From: Shouchella miscanthi
GTDB lineage: Bacteria; Bacillota; Bacilli; Bacillales; Bacillaceae_D
Direction: 5' to 3'
Length of the DNA: 64,000 bases
Assembly (NCBI RefSeq): GCF_007725405.1
Contig: NZ_CP042163.1
Location: 2,976,001 to 3,040,000 of the forward strand
The notes beneath the pieces were generated by a model that saw only the letters and a program-made list of their open reading frames with translations, was not told where the DNA came from and searched no databases. Numbering within the stretch: position 1 is the first letter of the stretch; each line of letters starts with the position of its first letter. This document shows, piece after piece, positions 37,634 to 46,608 of this stretch. The translations under genes were made by a program, and so were the position numbers.

Positions 37634-38202
37634 AATTACAAGGGATCTTACCGTTTGCACGTACACTTTTACAGGAGGTGATACAAGCTGGAGATACGGT
37701 CATTGATGCGACTGCAGGTAACGGCTACGACACGCTTTACCTCGCTACACTTGTAGGGGAAACAGGCATGGTCATTAGTTGCGATATACAAGCGGACGCT
37801 GTTCAGGCCACTGCTGAACGATTAGACCAAGCGAACGTGGCTGATAGAGTTGAACTCCATCAGATGGGGCATGAACAACTTTGTCACTTGTCTACATTTA
37901 AGTCCGCTGCCATAAAAGCAGCTGTCTTTAATCTAGGCTATTTGCCTAAGGGAGACAAACGTATTACCACTACAGGAGATACAACCATTGAAGCGATTAA
38001 GCAAATCTATTGCCAGCTCACGAACGAAGGACGTATAATTCTCGTTATTTACCACGGTCATCCTGAAGGCAAAGTAGAAAAGGATGCGGTACTAGACTAT
38101 ACACGTTCATTGCCGCAAGAAGAGGCGCACGTTGCTATGTATCAATTCATAAACCAACGCAACAATCCACCTTTTGTGGTTGTTATAGAAAAACGTAAAT
38201 GA
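37630..38202 (+). CDS. ytqB: YtqB, class I SAM-dependent methyltransferase
   Basis: 190 residues from ATG 37630, which overlaps the ytqA stop and has GAAGGAG upstream. The SAM motif is VIDATAGNGYDTLYLA, the catalytic-region motif FNLGYLPKGDK resembles NPPY-like rRNA methylases. Annotated as a putative rRNA methylase in Bacillus. Co-expressed with ytqA, followed 16 bp later by the carbonic anhydrase gene. Confidence 0.9.
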   Translation: MKLQGILPFARTLLQEVIQAGDTVIDATAGNGYDTLYLATLVGETGMVISCDIQADAVQATAERLDQANVADRVELHQMGHEQLCHLSTFKSAAIKAAVFNLGYLPKGDKRITTTGDTTIEAIKQIYCQLTNEGRIILVIYHGHPEGKVEKDAVLDYTRSLPQEEAHVAMYQFINQRNNPPFVVVIEKRK

Positions 38203-38218
38203 AAAGGAGCATTTAATC

Positions 38219-38785
38219 ATGAGTAAACTAGATACGATTCTTGCATTTAATCAATCTTTTGTAGAAAACAAGCAGTATGAACAATTTTCTGTTGGTAAAT
38301 TTCCACAAAAGAAAATGGTTATTCTTACGTGCATGGATACAAGGCTTACAGAACTCCTTCATTCTGCAATGGATTTACGAAACGGCGATGCAAAAATTGT
38401 AAAAAATGCCGGAGCCGTTATTTCTCATCCTTTTGGTAGTATTATGAGGAGTATCCTCGTTGCCATTTATGAGCTAGGTGCAGAAGAGGTTTATGTAGTC
38501 GGGCATTATGGTTGTGGTATGACGGGGCTTTCTTCAGAAGGTGTACTGCAAAAAGCGAAAGATCGTGGCATTCAAATGGATCATATTGATTCCTTGCGCT
38601 ATGCAGGTGTAGACGTTGACGCATTTTTAACAGGCTTCGATGACGTTACGGATAGCGTAAAACATAGTATTGATTTAATTGTGAACCACCCTTTGTTACC
38701 TAAAGATGTAAGCGTTCATGGACTTGTCATCAGTCCAGAAACCGGAAAATTAGACGTTGTGCAACGGGATCTTCGTCCAAACTAA
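38219..38785 (+). CDS. ytiB: Beta-class carbonic anhydrase YtiB
   Basis: Zinc enzyme interconverting CO2 and bicarbonate. 188 residues. Zinc ligands C38 (TCMDTR), H96 and C99 (GHYGCG) with the D40-R42 dyad are all present, so it should be active. SD AAAGGAG. It ends the ytqA-ytqB-ytiB unit. The last 36 bp overlap, in antisense, the small minus-strand gene at 38750-38971. Confidence 0.92.
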   Translation: MSKLDTILAFNQSFVENKQYEQFSVGKFPQKKMVILTCMDTRLTELLHSAMDLRNGDAKIVKNAGAVISHPFGSIMRSILVAIYELGAEEVYVVGHYGCGMTGLSSEGVLQKAKDRGIQMDHIDSLRYAGVDVDAFLTGFDDVTDSVKHSIDLIVNHPLLPKDVSVHGLVISPETGKLDVVQRDLRPN

Positions 38786-38971
38786 AAAAAACTCGTCGCT
38801 TTCATCAAAGCGACGGGTTTTTTGTCTTTGTTGCTCCATATATTCTTGTTTTGTTTTTGTTTTTCTCGTCGCTAAGTCAGCCATTGCATAAACGCCTCGA
38901 TTAAGTGCTGGATTTCGCTTTCCTTCACGGATGCGTTTTTCTCGCTGCTTTTTTGCTTTTGATCTGCTCAT
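38750..38971 (-). CDS. Small basic conserved-type protein
   Basis: 73 residues, very basic N-terminus (MSRSKAKKQREKRIREGKR) then NRGVYAMADLATRKTKTKQEY, which recalls short YqkK-like Bacillaceae proteins. SD AAGGAAGTG before ATG 38971. The 3' end runs through the ytiB terminator hairpin and 36 bp into ytiB. No function known; nucleic-acid binding is a guess from charge. Confidence 0.6.
   Translation of the reverse strand: MSRSKAKKQREKRIREGKRNPALNRGVYAMADLATRKTKTKQEYMEQQRQKTRRFDESDEFFLVWTKIPLHNV
38784..38825. terminator. Bidirectional terminator after ytiB
   Basis: ACTCGTCGCTTT (38791-38802) pairs with AAAGCGACGGGT (38807-38818) around CATC; A8 and T6 flank it. It lies within the coding end of the small minus-strand gene. 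Confidence 0.88.
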
Positions 38972-39023
38972 ATAGTATCACTTCCTTTCCTTCATTATAA
39001 CAAAGGAAAGAGGAGGAAGGAAG

Positions 39024-39806
39024 TCATCGAATAAGCATGTTCACAAAACCAATTGTATAGCGAAAGACCTCTTCTTTCTCCGGTTCATTGTAAAGCTCAT
39101 GATACAAACCGCTCCACTCTTTTACCATTTTATGACTAAGATCTAGATGATTAAACCACGTGAAAGCTGCACTGCTATCGACAACATGATCTTCACCAGC
39201 AACCATTAATAAGATAGGAATATTCGGCATCTTTTCCGGATAACGCCTTGTTTGAAGCATCGCTTTTGTTAATTCGTGATACCAACGCGCTGATACTTTC
39301 GTAACACGTAAAGGATCCTTTGTATATTCCTCCCGAACGACTTCACTACGAGTCGTAAGCTCAGGTTTTAAACCTGATTGCAAACTAAACGTTGGCACCA
39401 CATGATTCAATACTTTCGCAGCTGCCTTCTTTGGTGGAGAAACAGGCATCTTTAACTGCAAGCATGGTGAAGATAGCACAACTGCCTCGATAAATGAATT
39501 ATCCCTTTCGATTAACGTGCGAATGGCAATTAACCCACCCATACTGTGACCAACAAGGACAATTGGCAAATGCTTTGAACGTGCCTGCTTTAACCAGCGA
39601 TCGACTGTTTTTATGTATTGTTTAAACGAGTCAATATGACCTCGCTTTCCTCTCGACTCTCCTTGACCTGGTAAATCACCAATTAAGCAGTCAAAGCCGT
39701 GTAAGTTCCATTTTTCTATTAACCAATGATAGCGTCCACTATGCTCACCTGCACCATGGACAATGACAGCTACTCCTCGGGGTTCTGGCACTTCAAAATA
39801 ACGCAC
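39024..39806 (-). CDS. ytpA: YtpA, alpha/beta hydrolase (lysophospholipase-like)
   Basis: 260-residue serine hydrolase. Nucleophile elbow GHSMGG, the HGAGEHSGRY motif of monoglyceride lipases near the N-terminus, acid in AGEDHVVD, and late His in LYHELYNE. In B. subtilis YtpA is a phospholipase proposed to make the antibiotic bacilysocin. It starts at GTG 39806, 7 nt after GGAGG. It is divergent from ytoA across an 89-bp spacer with a perfect dyad. Confidence 0.85.
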   Translation of the reverse strand: MRYFEVPEPRGVAVIVHGAGEHSGRYHWLIEKWNLHGFDCLIGDLPGQGESRGKRGHIDSFKQYIKTVDRWLKQARSKHLPIVLVGHSMGGLIAIRTLIERDNSFIEAVVLSSPCLQLKMPVSPPKKAAAKVLNHVVPTFSLQSGLKPELTTRSEVVREEYTKDPLRVTKVSARWYHELTKAMLQTRRYPEKMPNIPILLMVAGEDHVVDSSAAFTWFNHLDLSHKMVKEWSGLYHELYNEPEKEEVFRYTIGFVNMLIR

Positions 39807-39844
39807 GACATTTCCTCCTTATCTAGCTATTCTATCTTACGTAC

Positions 39845-39871
39845 GATAAAATCAGTATAGCTGATTTTATC
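39845..39871. promoter_or_regulatory. Perfect 11-bp dyad between ytpA and ytoA
   Basis: GATAAAATCAG (39845-39855) and CTGATTTTATC (39861-39871) are exact inverted copies separated by 5 bp. As both genes diverge from here it cannot be a gene-end terminator; an operator is more likely. Confidence 0.55.
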
Positions 39872-39895
39872 CCTTTTAGGAAAGGACAGGTTTAG

Positions 39896-40414
39896 ATGAT
39901 TTTACCTTATCACGATAAAAAACCGTTTATTGATTCAACGGCTTATGTAGCAAGTAACGCGGTTATTACTGGAGATGTTGAAATTGGTGCGTATTCAAGC
40001 ATTTGGTTTCATTCCGTTATCCGTGGCGATGTGGCGCCTACTCGTATTGGCAAACGTGTAAACATTCAGGATCAATCCATGCTTCATCAAAGTCCTAATC
40101 GAACGCTTCTTATTGAAGATGACGTTACAATTGGTCATCAAGTGACCCTTCATAGTGCGATCGTTCGTAAACATGCGCTCATTGGCATGGGCTCTATTGT
40201 TCTTGATGGCGCAGAAGTTGGTGAAGGTGCGTTTATTGGCGCTGGAAGTTTAGTACCACCAGGAAAAACCATTCCCCCAAACACCCTTGCATTAGGAAGA
40301 CCAGCAAAAGTCGTACGAGAGTTGACAGAAGCTGACCGAAAAGATATGGAACGAATTCGCACAGAATATGTAGAAAAAGGTCAATACTATAAACAAGTAG
40401 ATGATTGTCACTAA
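39896..40414 (+). CDS. ytoA: YtoA, gamma-carbonic-anhydrase-like hexapeptide-repeat protein
   Basis: 172-residue left-handed beta-helix protein of the YrdA/PaaY/gamma-CA family. The three candidate zinc histidines H64, H81 and H86 (MLHQSPN, IGHQVTLH) are conserved. Many bacterial members have weak or no CA activity. SD AAAGGACAGG. Position upstream of and convergent with metK as in B. subtilis. Confidence 0.9.
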   Translation: MILPYHDKKPFIDSTAYVASNAVITGDVEIGAYSSIWFHSVIRGDVAPTRIGKRVNIQDQSMLHQSPNRTLLIEDDVTIGHQVTLHSAIVRKHALIGMGSIVLDGAEVGEGAFIGAGSLVPPGKTIPPNTLALGRPAKVVRELTEADRKDMERIRTEYVEKGQYYKQVDDCH

Positions 40415-40433
40415 CTCCTTACATAGGTCATGA

Positions 40434-40470
40434 ACAAAAACAGCTCCCCAAACAATGTTTGAGGAGCTTC
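40434..40470 (-). terminator. Terminator of metK
   Basis: AGCTCC/GGAGCT and CAAAC/GTTTG stems with one mismatch; minus-strand tail GTTTTTG. Confidence 0.8.
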
Positions 40471-40480
40471 ATTATTGATT

Positions 40481-41680
40481 TTAGGCTTCTGCTTTTAGTA
40501 CTTCTGCTTTATCTGTTCTTTCCCAAGGAAGTTGCACGTCTTCGCGGCCAAAGTGACCATAAGCAGCTGTTTGCTTGTAAATCGGACGGCGCAAATCAAG
40601 CATTTTAATAATGCCAGCAGGACGTAAATCAAAATGTTTTCTTACAAGTGACACAAGCGTTTCTTCATCGGCTTTACCAGTGCCGAATGTATTAATGGAA
40701 ATAGAAACTGGCTGTGCCACACCAATTGCATACGCAAGCTGTACTTCACAAGATTCCGCAAGACCTGCAGCGACAAGGTTTTTCGCCACATAACGAGCAG
40801 CATAAGCTCCTGAGCGATCAACTTTTGTTGCGTCTTTACCTGAGAACGCACCGCCACCATGACGAGCAAAACCGCCATAAGTATCAACAATAATCTTTCT
40901 TCCTGTTAATCCAGCATCTCCTTGAGGTCCACCAATAACGAATCGGCCCGTTGGATTAATAAAGAATTTTGTTTTCTCATCCATTAATTCAGCAGGAACA
41001 ACGGCTTTAATAACGTGCTCTTTAATGTCTGCTTGAATTTGTTCCAGTGTAATCTCAGGTGCATGTTGTGTCGAAATAACGATTGTATCTACACGAACAG
41101 CCTTATCGTTTTCATCATATTCAACGGTTACTTGTGTTTTACCATCTGGTCGTAAATAATCAAGGGTTTCGTTTTTACGCACTTCACTTAAACGAAATGC
41201 TAATTTATGACTGAGTGAAATTGGAAGCGGCATAAGCTCCTTCGTTTCGTTTGATGCAAAACCAAACATCAACCCTTGGTCTCCTGCACCAATTGCTTCA
41301 ATTTCTTCATCCGTCATTTGCCCTTCTCGTGCTTCTAAAGCTTGGTCAACACCTTGAGCAATATCAGCAGATTGTTCGTCAATTGACGTAATAACCGCAC
41401 ATGTCTCAGCATCAAAACCATACTTTGCACGCGTATAGCCAATTCCTTTAATCGTTTCACGCACTACACTTGGAATATCAACATACGTGCTCGTTGTAAT
41501 TTCACCTGCAACAAGAACCATACCCGTTGTTACCGAAGTCTCACACGCAACACGCGCATTCGGATCTCTCTTTAAAATTTCATCAAGGATCGCATCAGAA
41601 ATTTGATCACAAATTTTATCTGGGTGCCCCTCCGTAACTGACTCTGATGTAAATAAGTGCTTTCCTCTTTTTTCAGACAT
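40481..41680 (-). CDS. metK: S-adenosylmethionine synthetase MetK
   Basis: Makes SAM from ATP and methionine. 399 residues. Signatures [19 protein letters not shown] (N-terminal), [12 protein letters not shown] and [16 protein letters not shown] are intact. SD GGGAGGAC before ATG 41680. Preceded by a SAM-I riboswitch and a long leader; divergent from pckA as in B. subtilis. Confidence 0.97.
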   Translation of the reverse strand: MSEKRGKHLFTSESVTEGHPDKICDQISDAILDEILKRDPNARVACETSVTTGMVLVAGEITTSTYVDIPSVVRETIKGIGYTRAKYGFDAETCAVITSIDEQSADIAQGVDQALEAREGQMTDEEIEAIGAGDQGLMFGFASNETKELMPLPISLSHKLAFRLSEVRKNETLDYLRPDGKTQVTVEYDENDKAVRVDTIVISTQHAPEITLEQIQADIKEHVIKAVVPAELMDEKTKFFINPTGRFVIGGPQGDAGLTGRKIIVDTYGGFARHGGGAFSGKDATKVDRSGAYAARYVAKNLVAAGLAESCEVQLAYAIGVAQPVSISINTFGTGKADEETLVSLVRKHFDLRPAGIIKMLDLRRPIYKQTAAYGHFGREDVQLPWERTDKAEVLKAEA

Positions 41681-41856
41681 ATAAAGTCCTCCCTTATTCC
41701 AAACTCTCGCTCGGAAGCATCTAGTATTCTAAAAACTAAAAACGAACAAATCAGATCTGATTTTAGTAAGTAGGCTAAAGGCATCTTATGCCCCCGGACA
41801 CATAATCGCAACTTATCCGTATCGTTTTTATCTTATTGTTCACGTATGTTTACAAA
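41681..41856 (-). promoter_or_regulatory. metK leader between riboswitch terminator and start codon
   Basis: 176 nt of untranslated leader after the riboswitch terminator. It contains a perfect 16-bp palindrome AAATCAGATCTGATTT (41748-41763) and no open frame of note. Confidence 0.5.
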
Positions 41857-42013
41857 AAGAAAAAGCTCTTTTCTACATGAGAAAAGAGCTGACTTGTCTA
41901 TCGATCGCCTCTTATCTCCCAGAACAAAGATGTTCTGCAGGTTAGCACCTTTTCACGGAAGTGATGGTTGCTGGGTTTCAAAGGGCCTGTCCCTCCACCT
42001 TCTCTTGATAAAA
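41857..42013 (-). promoter_or_regulatory. SAM-I (S-box) riboswitch controlling metK
   Basis: The minus strand reads TATCAAGAGAAGGTGGAGGGA, then GAAACCCAGCAACC and GGTGCTAA and closes with GGGAGATAAGAGG: the S-box core in order (aptamer 42012-41907). An 11-bp terminator stem follows (AGCTCTTTTCT, arms 41890-41880 and 41874-41864) with a T-rich tail. SAM binding should stop transcription. Confidence 0.97.
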
Positions 42014-42370
42014 GCGTGATGTTATCTGTTTTAAAAAGCAGTATAACTTTACCTATGAACATTCTTCACTATTCCATAGTCGCTTTCAACGCACTATGTA
42101 AAAGAACCGAGTGACGTTTAATGGAATAAAGTAAATCAATCAATAGGCTGCGCTTTGTTCGTTTTCGGACATTAGCATAACATAGTTTACCTGACTTTAA
42201 AAGGGAAAAGGCAGTAGAGCGGATTTCTTTTTTTAGATGATATACCTATTGCTGCACTTGCCCTTATTAGATATGTATCATTTCTTTCAACCATCTTTCA
42301 CTTTAGTATGGATTATTTAATACAATGTGTTATACTAATACCACGAACACTGACCTTAAAGGAGCCGATT
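42014..42370. promoter_or_regulatory. metK-pckA divergent regulatory region
   Basis: No gene. TATACT (42045-42040, minus) is a likely metK -10, giving a start about 20 nt before the aptamer. A CATAGT/ACTATG inverted repeat lies at 42075-42098. On the plus strand TATACT (42331-42336) is the likely pckA -10 and overlaps a CcpN-like site. Confidence 0.6.
42326..42336 (+). promoter_or_regulatory. CcpN-like operator overlapping the pckA -10
   Basis: TGTGTTATACT matches every position of the published CcpN motif TRTGHYATAYW (as I recall it). pckA is one of the few CcpN targets in B. subtilis (repressed on glucose). Only one site is seen here. Confidence 0.65.
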
Positions 42371-43954
42371 ATGAAAATAGTAAATGGATCAACACAATTA
42401 GAACAGTTGCTTTCTAGCCCTAAAACAGTTCATCAGCTACCTGTCCCAGCTTTAGTAGAGCGAGCATTAATGAATCATGAAGGTGAACTTACAAACACTG
42501 GTGCGTTATCAGTTCAAACGGGTACGTATACAGGTCGCTCTCCGAAAGATAAATTTATTGTCGATGAGCCAAGTGTTCGCTCTACCATTGATTGGGGCTC
42601 AGTGAATCAACCCATCTCACGAAACACATTTAAAGCGCTTTACGAGAAAGTGTTATACTATTTACAGCAAAAAGATGTTCGATACGCTTCAAATGGATTT
42701 GTAGGTGCGGATCCTGCTTATCAACTTCCAATCACATATATTAATGAATTCGCTTGGCACCACCTTTTCGCACGTCAACTATTTATTCGTGAAGGTCAAC
42801 CTGGAAAAAGCAATCAAGAGCCGTTCACCATTGTGAGTGCGCCAACTTTTAAGGCAAACCCAGCAATTGATGGAACAAATTCAGAAGCATTTGTCATCAT
42901 TTCATTCGAAGAGCGCGTTGTTTTAATTGGTGGAACCGAGTACGCTGGCGAAATGAAGAAATCAATGTTTTCCGTGATGAATTACTTAATGCCCGATGAA
43001 AATGTGCTGCCAATGCACTGCTCGGCTAACACGAATGAAAATGGAGAAACAGCACTTTTCTTTGGTCTATCCGGTACAGGTAAAACAACGCTATCTGCTT
43101 CAACTCACCGTTCACTTATTGGTGATGATGAGCATGGATGGACGGAAACAGGCATTTTCAATATTGAAGGCGGCTGCTACGCGAAATGCATACATTTATC
43201 ACAGGAGCAAGAACCACAAATTTGGAATGCGATTTCGTTTGGTACTGTACTCGAAAATGTTGCAGTAAGTGAAGGAAAGCCTGATTACGATGATGCACAG
43301 TTTACAGAAAATACGAGAGCGGCTTATCCCATTGAAGCCATACCGAATGCATTAAAGCCTAGTGTTGCTGGAAGTCCAACTGCAATCATTTTCTTAACCG
43401 CCGATGCGTTTGGAGTATTGCCTCCTATTAGCAAACTAACAAAAGAGCAAGCTATGTATCACTTTTTGTCTGGGTACACGAGTAAATTAGCTGGAACCGA
43501 AAGAGGCATCACTCAACCCGAGGCAACATTCTCTACTTGCTTTGGCGCACCATTCTTACCAAGGAAGCCTGAAACATATGCATCCATGCTTGGTGAAAAA
43601 ATCGAAGCAAACGATGTTGACGTATTTTTAGTAAACACTGGCTGGACTGGTGGAAGTTATGGAACAGGGAGCAGAATGAAGCTACGCTACACTAGAGCAA
43701 TGGTTGAAGCTGCACTTCAAGGAGAACTCAACCAGGTTGAAACGGAAACAGACCCCATTTTCGGACTCCACCTACCCTCTCGTTGCCCAGGTGTCCCAGA
43801 TGAACTATTAAATCCTCGAAACGCTTGGGCTGATAAAGCTGCATATGATAAAACAGCTAGCGCTTTAGCAAGCCAGTTCGCAGATAATTTCGTCCGTTTT
43901 TCTTCTGCTAAAGCAAGTATCCAACAAGCAGGGCCAACGGTACCTAAACAGTAA
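42371..43954 (+). CDS. pckA: ATP-dependent phosphoenolpyruvate carboxykinase PckA
   Basis: Gluconeogenic conversion of oxaloacetate to PEP. 527 residues, identical to the B. subtilis length, from ATG 42371 with SD AAAGGAG; upstream codons to 42308 cover the promoter. The kinase-1a P-loop [11 protein letters not shown] lies near 231-241, with GDDEHGW and substrate-site segments (TGRSPKDKF) present. Ends at a terminator shared with ytmA. Confidence 0.97.
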   Translation: MKIVNGSTQLEQLLSSPKTVHQLPVPALVERALMNHEGELTNTGALSVQTGTYTGRSPKDKFIVDEPSVRSTIDWGSVNQPISRNTFKALYEKVLYYLQQKDVRYASNGFVGADPAYQLPITYINEFAWHHLFARQLFIREGQPGKSNQEPFTIVSAPTFKANPAIDGTNSEAFVIISFEERVVLIGGTEYAGEMKKSMFSVMNYLMPDENVLPMHCSANTNENGETALFFGLSGTGKTTLSASTHRSLIGDDEHGWTETGIFNIEGGCYAKCIHLSQEQEPQIWNAISFGTVLENVAVSEGKPDYDDAQFTENTRAAYPIEAIPNALKPSVAGSPTAIIFLTADAFGVLPPISKLTKEQAMYHFLSGYTSKLAGTERGITQPEATFSTCFGAPFLPRKPETYASMLGEKIEANDVDVFLVNTGWTGGSYGTGSRMKLRYTRAMVEAALQGELNQVETETDPIFGLHLPSRCPGVPDELLNPRNAWADKAAYDKTASALASQFADNFVRFSSAKASIQQAGPTVPKQ

Positions 43955-43986
43955 AAAGAGTAGATTACGATCTACTCTTTTTTTGC
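43953..43986. terminator. Bidirectional terminator, pckA / ytmA
   Basis: GAGTAGAT-TACG-ATCTACTC (43958-43977) flanked by A5 and T7. Confidence 0.92.
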
Positions 43987-44750
43987 ATCCAACTAGCCGC
44001 TTTTTTTAGTATCGTAGCCTGTGCTGTCGCAGGAAAATGGTGTTCATACTCTGGAAAAAGCCATGTTTCCACTTGATGTTGTTTCGCTTCTGGAATGGAA
44101 TCCAACAGTTGATAGACGTGCTCACTCGAGACATGTTGGTCTTTTTCTCCATGTATTAGTAAAAGTTTTGGTGAAAAAGAACTAAGGTGTTTTAATGGTG
44201 TTCTTGCTTCATACCGATCTGGATACTTCCATGGCGTTCCTCCGATTACTCGCTTCATCATTTTCCTTAAATCAATCCGCTCTTCATAGGTAAGGACCAT
44301 ATCCGTAATGCCATTCCAAGACGTCACTGTTTTCGTTTGCGGCCGATATAACCCTGTCCAAAGCGCCATAATACCACCACGAGAGAAGCCGACAACATGA
44401 ATTCCCTTTTCACACGCAACAGAAGGATGTTGCTCAAGTAAATCAAATCCATTGATGGCATCAAATCGATCATCCCCGCAAAAATCTTCACGTCCTTCAC
44501 CACCACGATTTCCTCGGTAGTAAGGAGCAAACACGACAAAGCCCTCACTCGCCCACTGAATGATTCGCTGTGACCTTACCATTCCAACCGTTTTAATGCC
44601 ACCTCTTAAGTAGAGTAACCCAGGTAGTCCTGTTTGATTGATGGGTTCAGCCATTAAGCCGATCACGTTGAAACCACTGCTTTTATATGTCACTTCAAAT
44701 AAATGGATTTTCCTACTAGGTGAGGGTACTCTTATTTTTTCAATGATCAT
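43965..44750 (-). CDS. ytmA: YtmA, prolyl-oligopeptidase-type alpha/beta hydrolase
   Basis: 261-residue S9-like hydrolase. Nucleophile motif GFSRGG, LLIHGEKDQHV carries the acid and EYEHHFP the histidine. No signal peptide. Substrate unknown (dienelactone/acyl-peptide hydrolase-like). SD AGGAGG before ATG 44750. Neighbourhood pckA-ytmA-ytlA matches B. subtilis. Confidence 0.88.
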   Translation of the reverse strand: MIIEKIRVPSPSRKIHLFEVTYKSSGFNVIGLMAEPINQTGLPGLLYLRGGIKTVGMVRSQRIIQWASEGFVVFAPYYRGNRGGEGREDFCGDDRFDAINGFDLLEQHPSVACEKGIHVVGFSRGGIMALWTGLYRPQTKTVTSWNGITDMVLTYEERIDLRKMMKRVIGGTPWKYPDRYEARTPLKHLSSFSPKLLLIHGEKDQHVSSEHVYQLLDSIPEAKQHQVETWLFPEYEHHFPATAQATILKKAASWMQKKSRS

Positions 44751-44856
44751 AAAACCCTCCTTTTAGGCATACACCCTTTTCCTACTTAGCGCATAGTGTA
44801 ACAATAAAATCTTTTTTCTGTTCTAATGCTAACAATAACATGTAAGGAGTGATACG

Positions 44857-45843
44857 ATGAAACGATTGCTTGCTTTTCTATCTGTCGCTTGTTCACTCGC
44901 CTTCGTAGTAGGCTGTCAGTCAGATGGCCCTACAGAAACGCTTGAAGTCGCGGAAGTCACACGTTCTGTCTTCTATGCGCCATTATATGTTGCGCTCTCA
45001 GAAGGATTTTTCGAGGAAGAAGGCCTTTCCATCGAATTAACGACAACGTGGGGCGGCGACAAAACGATGACAGCTTTGTTATCTGGCGGTGCCGACATCG
45101 CACTTGTTGGGTCTGAAACCTCTATTTATGTTGCTGGCCAAGAAGCAACAGATCCAGCCATTAATTTCGCTGCATTAACGCAAACCGACGGCACTTTTCT
45201 CGTTGCTCGTGACCAAGTTGATTCGTTTCAATGGAGCGAACTAAAAGGAACAACTTTTTTAGGTCAACGTAAAGGTGGAATGCCACAAATGGTAGGGGAA
45301 TTTGTTTTAAAGCAACATGATATAAATCCCCGAACCGACTTAACACTCTTGCAGAATGTGGATTTTGGCAACATTCCTAGTGCCTTTGCTTCTGGTACAG
45401 GTGACTACGTACAATTGTTCGAACCTCAGGCCTCTACATTTGAGAAAGAAGGTCTTGGTCATGTCGTCGCTTCATTTGGCGCAGAATCTGGTCGTGTTCC
45501 CTATACGTCATTTATGGCAAGACAGAGCATGATTGAAAAAGATGAAGAAGCGCTCATACGATTTGCCAGTGCCATTTACAAAGGTCAACAGTATGTAAAA
45601 AATGAAGATTCTTCCACTATAGCCATGTCTATTCAAGACTACTTTGAAGATACAGAACTAGACATTCTCACTAGCGCGGTAGAGCGATACAAAGACCAGG
45701 GTTCGTATGCGACGGATCCTTTATTGACAGAGGAAGCCTGGTCTACACTACTTGCTATTATGGATGAAGCGGGCGAACTCCCACTTCATATTCCATTTGA
45801 TGAACTTGTTAATACAGCCATTGCTTCGAAGTCAATGGAGTAG
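44857..45843 (+). CDS. ytlA: YtlA, ABC transporter substrate-binding lipoprotein
   Basis: 328 residues: signal peptide with lipobox VVGC (acylated Cys20), then an NMT1/THI5/SsuA-like periplasmic-binding fold (EVTRSVFYAPLYVALSEGFFEEEGL). Such proteins bind thiamine precursors, nitrate, taurine or sulfonates; none can be chosen here. SD GTAAGGAG. First gene of ytlA-ytlC-ytlD. No TPP riboswitch precedes it. Confidence 0.9.
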   Translation: MKRLLAFLSVACSLAFVVGCQSDGPTETLEVAEVTRSVFYAPLYVALSEGFFEEEGLSIELTTTWGGDKTMTALLSGGADIALVGSETSIYVAGQEATDPAINFAALTQTDGTFLVARDQVDSFQWSELKGTTFLGQRKGGMPQMVGEFVLKQHDINPRTDLTLLQNVDFGNIPSAFASGTGDYVQLFEPQASTFEKEGLGHVVASFGAESGRVPYTSFMARQSMIEKDEEALIRFASAIYKGQQYVKNEDSSTIAMSIQDYFEDTELDILTSAVERYKDQGSYATDPLLTEEAWSTLLAIMDEAGELPLHIPFDELVNTAIASKSME

Positions 45844-45855
45844 AGGAGGAAAATC

Positions 45856-46608
45856 ATGTCGGATGTATCAATTGATTCAGTCTCCTTAACCTACGTAAAC
45901 GAGTCTGGCGCTTTTCCCGCCCTGGAAAATGTCTCACTAACGATTAAAGAAGGAGAGTTTGTTTCCTTTATTGGCCCAAGCGGATGCGGAAAAACAACTC
46001 TGCTATCGATTATTGCTGGCTTACTTGAACAAACCAGTGGTTCACTTTATATAAAGAATACGGAATCAATTGGCTATATGCTGCAACACGACTATCTGTT
46101 CCCTTGGTTAACAATCGAAAAAAACATGACCCTTGGGCAGCGTATTCAAGGAACCCATAATGAAGTCTCTCACCGGAAAGCACTCCGATGGCTCGAGCGA
46201 TTCGGTCTGGCCGATAAGAAATTCGATCTTCCTAAAGCTTTATCTGGAGGGATGAGACAACGTGTTGCCTTAATTCGTACATTAGCAACAGACCCTTCTC
46301 TCATTCTTCTTGATGAGCCTTTTTCAGCATTAGATCAACAAACAAAGTTAAAACTAGAAGATTTAGTTTCACACACATTGAAAGCAGAACAAAAAACCGC
46401 TATTCTCGTTACTCATGATATTAGTGAAGCCATTGCGATGAGCGATCGTGTCATTCTTTTTTCACCTCGACCAGGTAAAGTTGCTCAAGTCTTTACGATT
46501 CCTCAAGAAATTCGAGCATGTACGCCATTTGAAAGTAGACAGCATAAAGATTTTCAAGACCAGTTCCAATTAATATGGAAGGAGCTGGATCGGTTTGAAT
46601 CCAACTAA
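45856..46608 (+). CDS. ytlC: YtlC, ABC transporter ATP-binding protein
   Basis: 250-residue SsuB/TauB-type ATPase. Walker [11 protein letters not shown], signature LSGGMRQR, Walker [13 protein letters not shown] and the H-loop THDISEA are all intact. SD GAGGAGG. Energises YtlD for uptake of the YtlA ligand. Its last 14 bp overlap ytlD. Confidence 0.93.
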   Translation: MSDVSIDSVSLTYVNESGAFPALENVSLTIKEGEFVSFIGPSGCGKTTLLSIIAGLLEQTSGSLYIKNTESIGYMLQHDYLFPWLTIEKNMTLGQRIQGTHNEVSHRKALRWLERFGLADKKFDLPKALSGGMRQRVALIRTLATDPSLILLDEPFSALDQQTKLKLEDLVSHTLKAEQKTAILVTHDISEAIAMSDRVILFSPRPGKVAQVFTIPQEIRACTPFESRQHKDFQDQFQLIWKELDRFESN

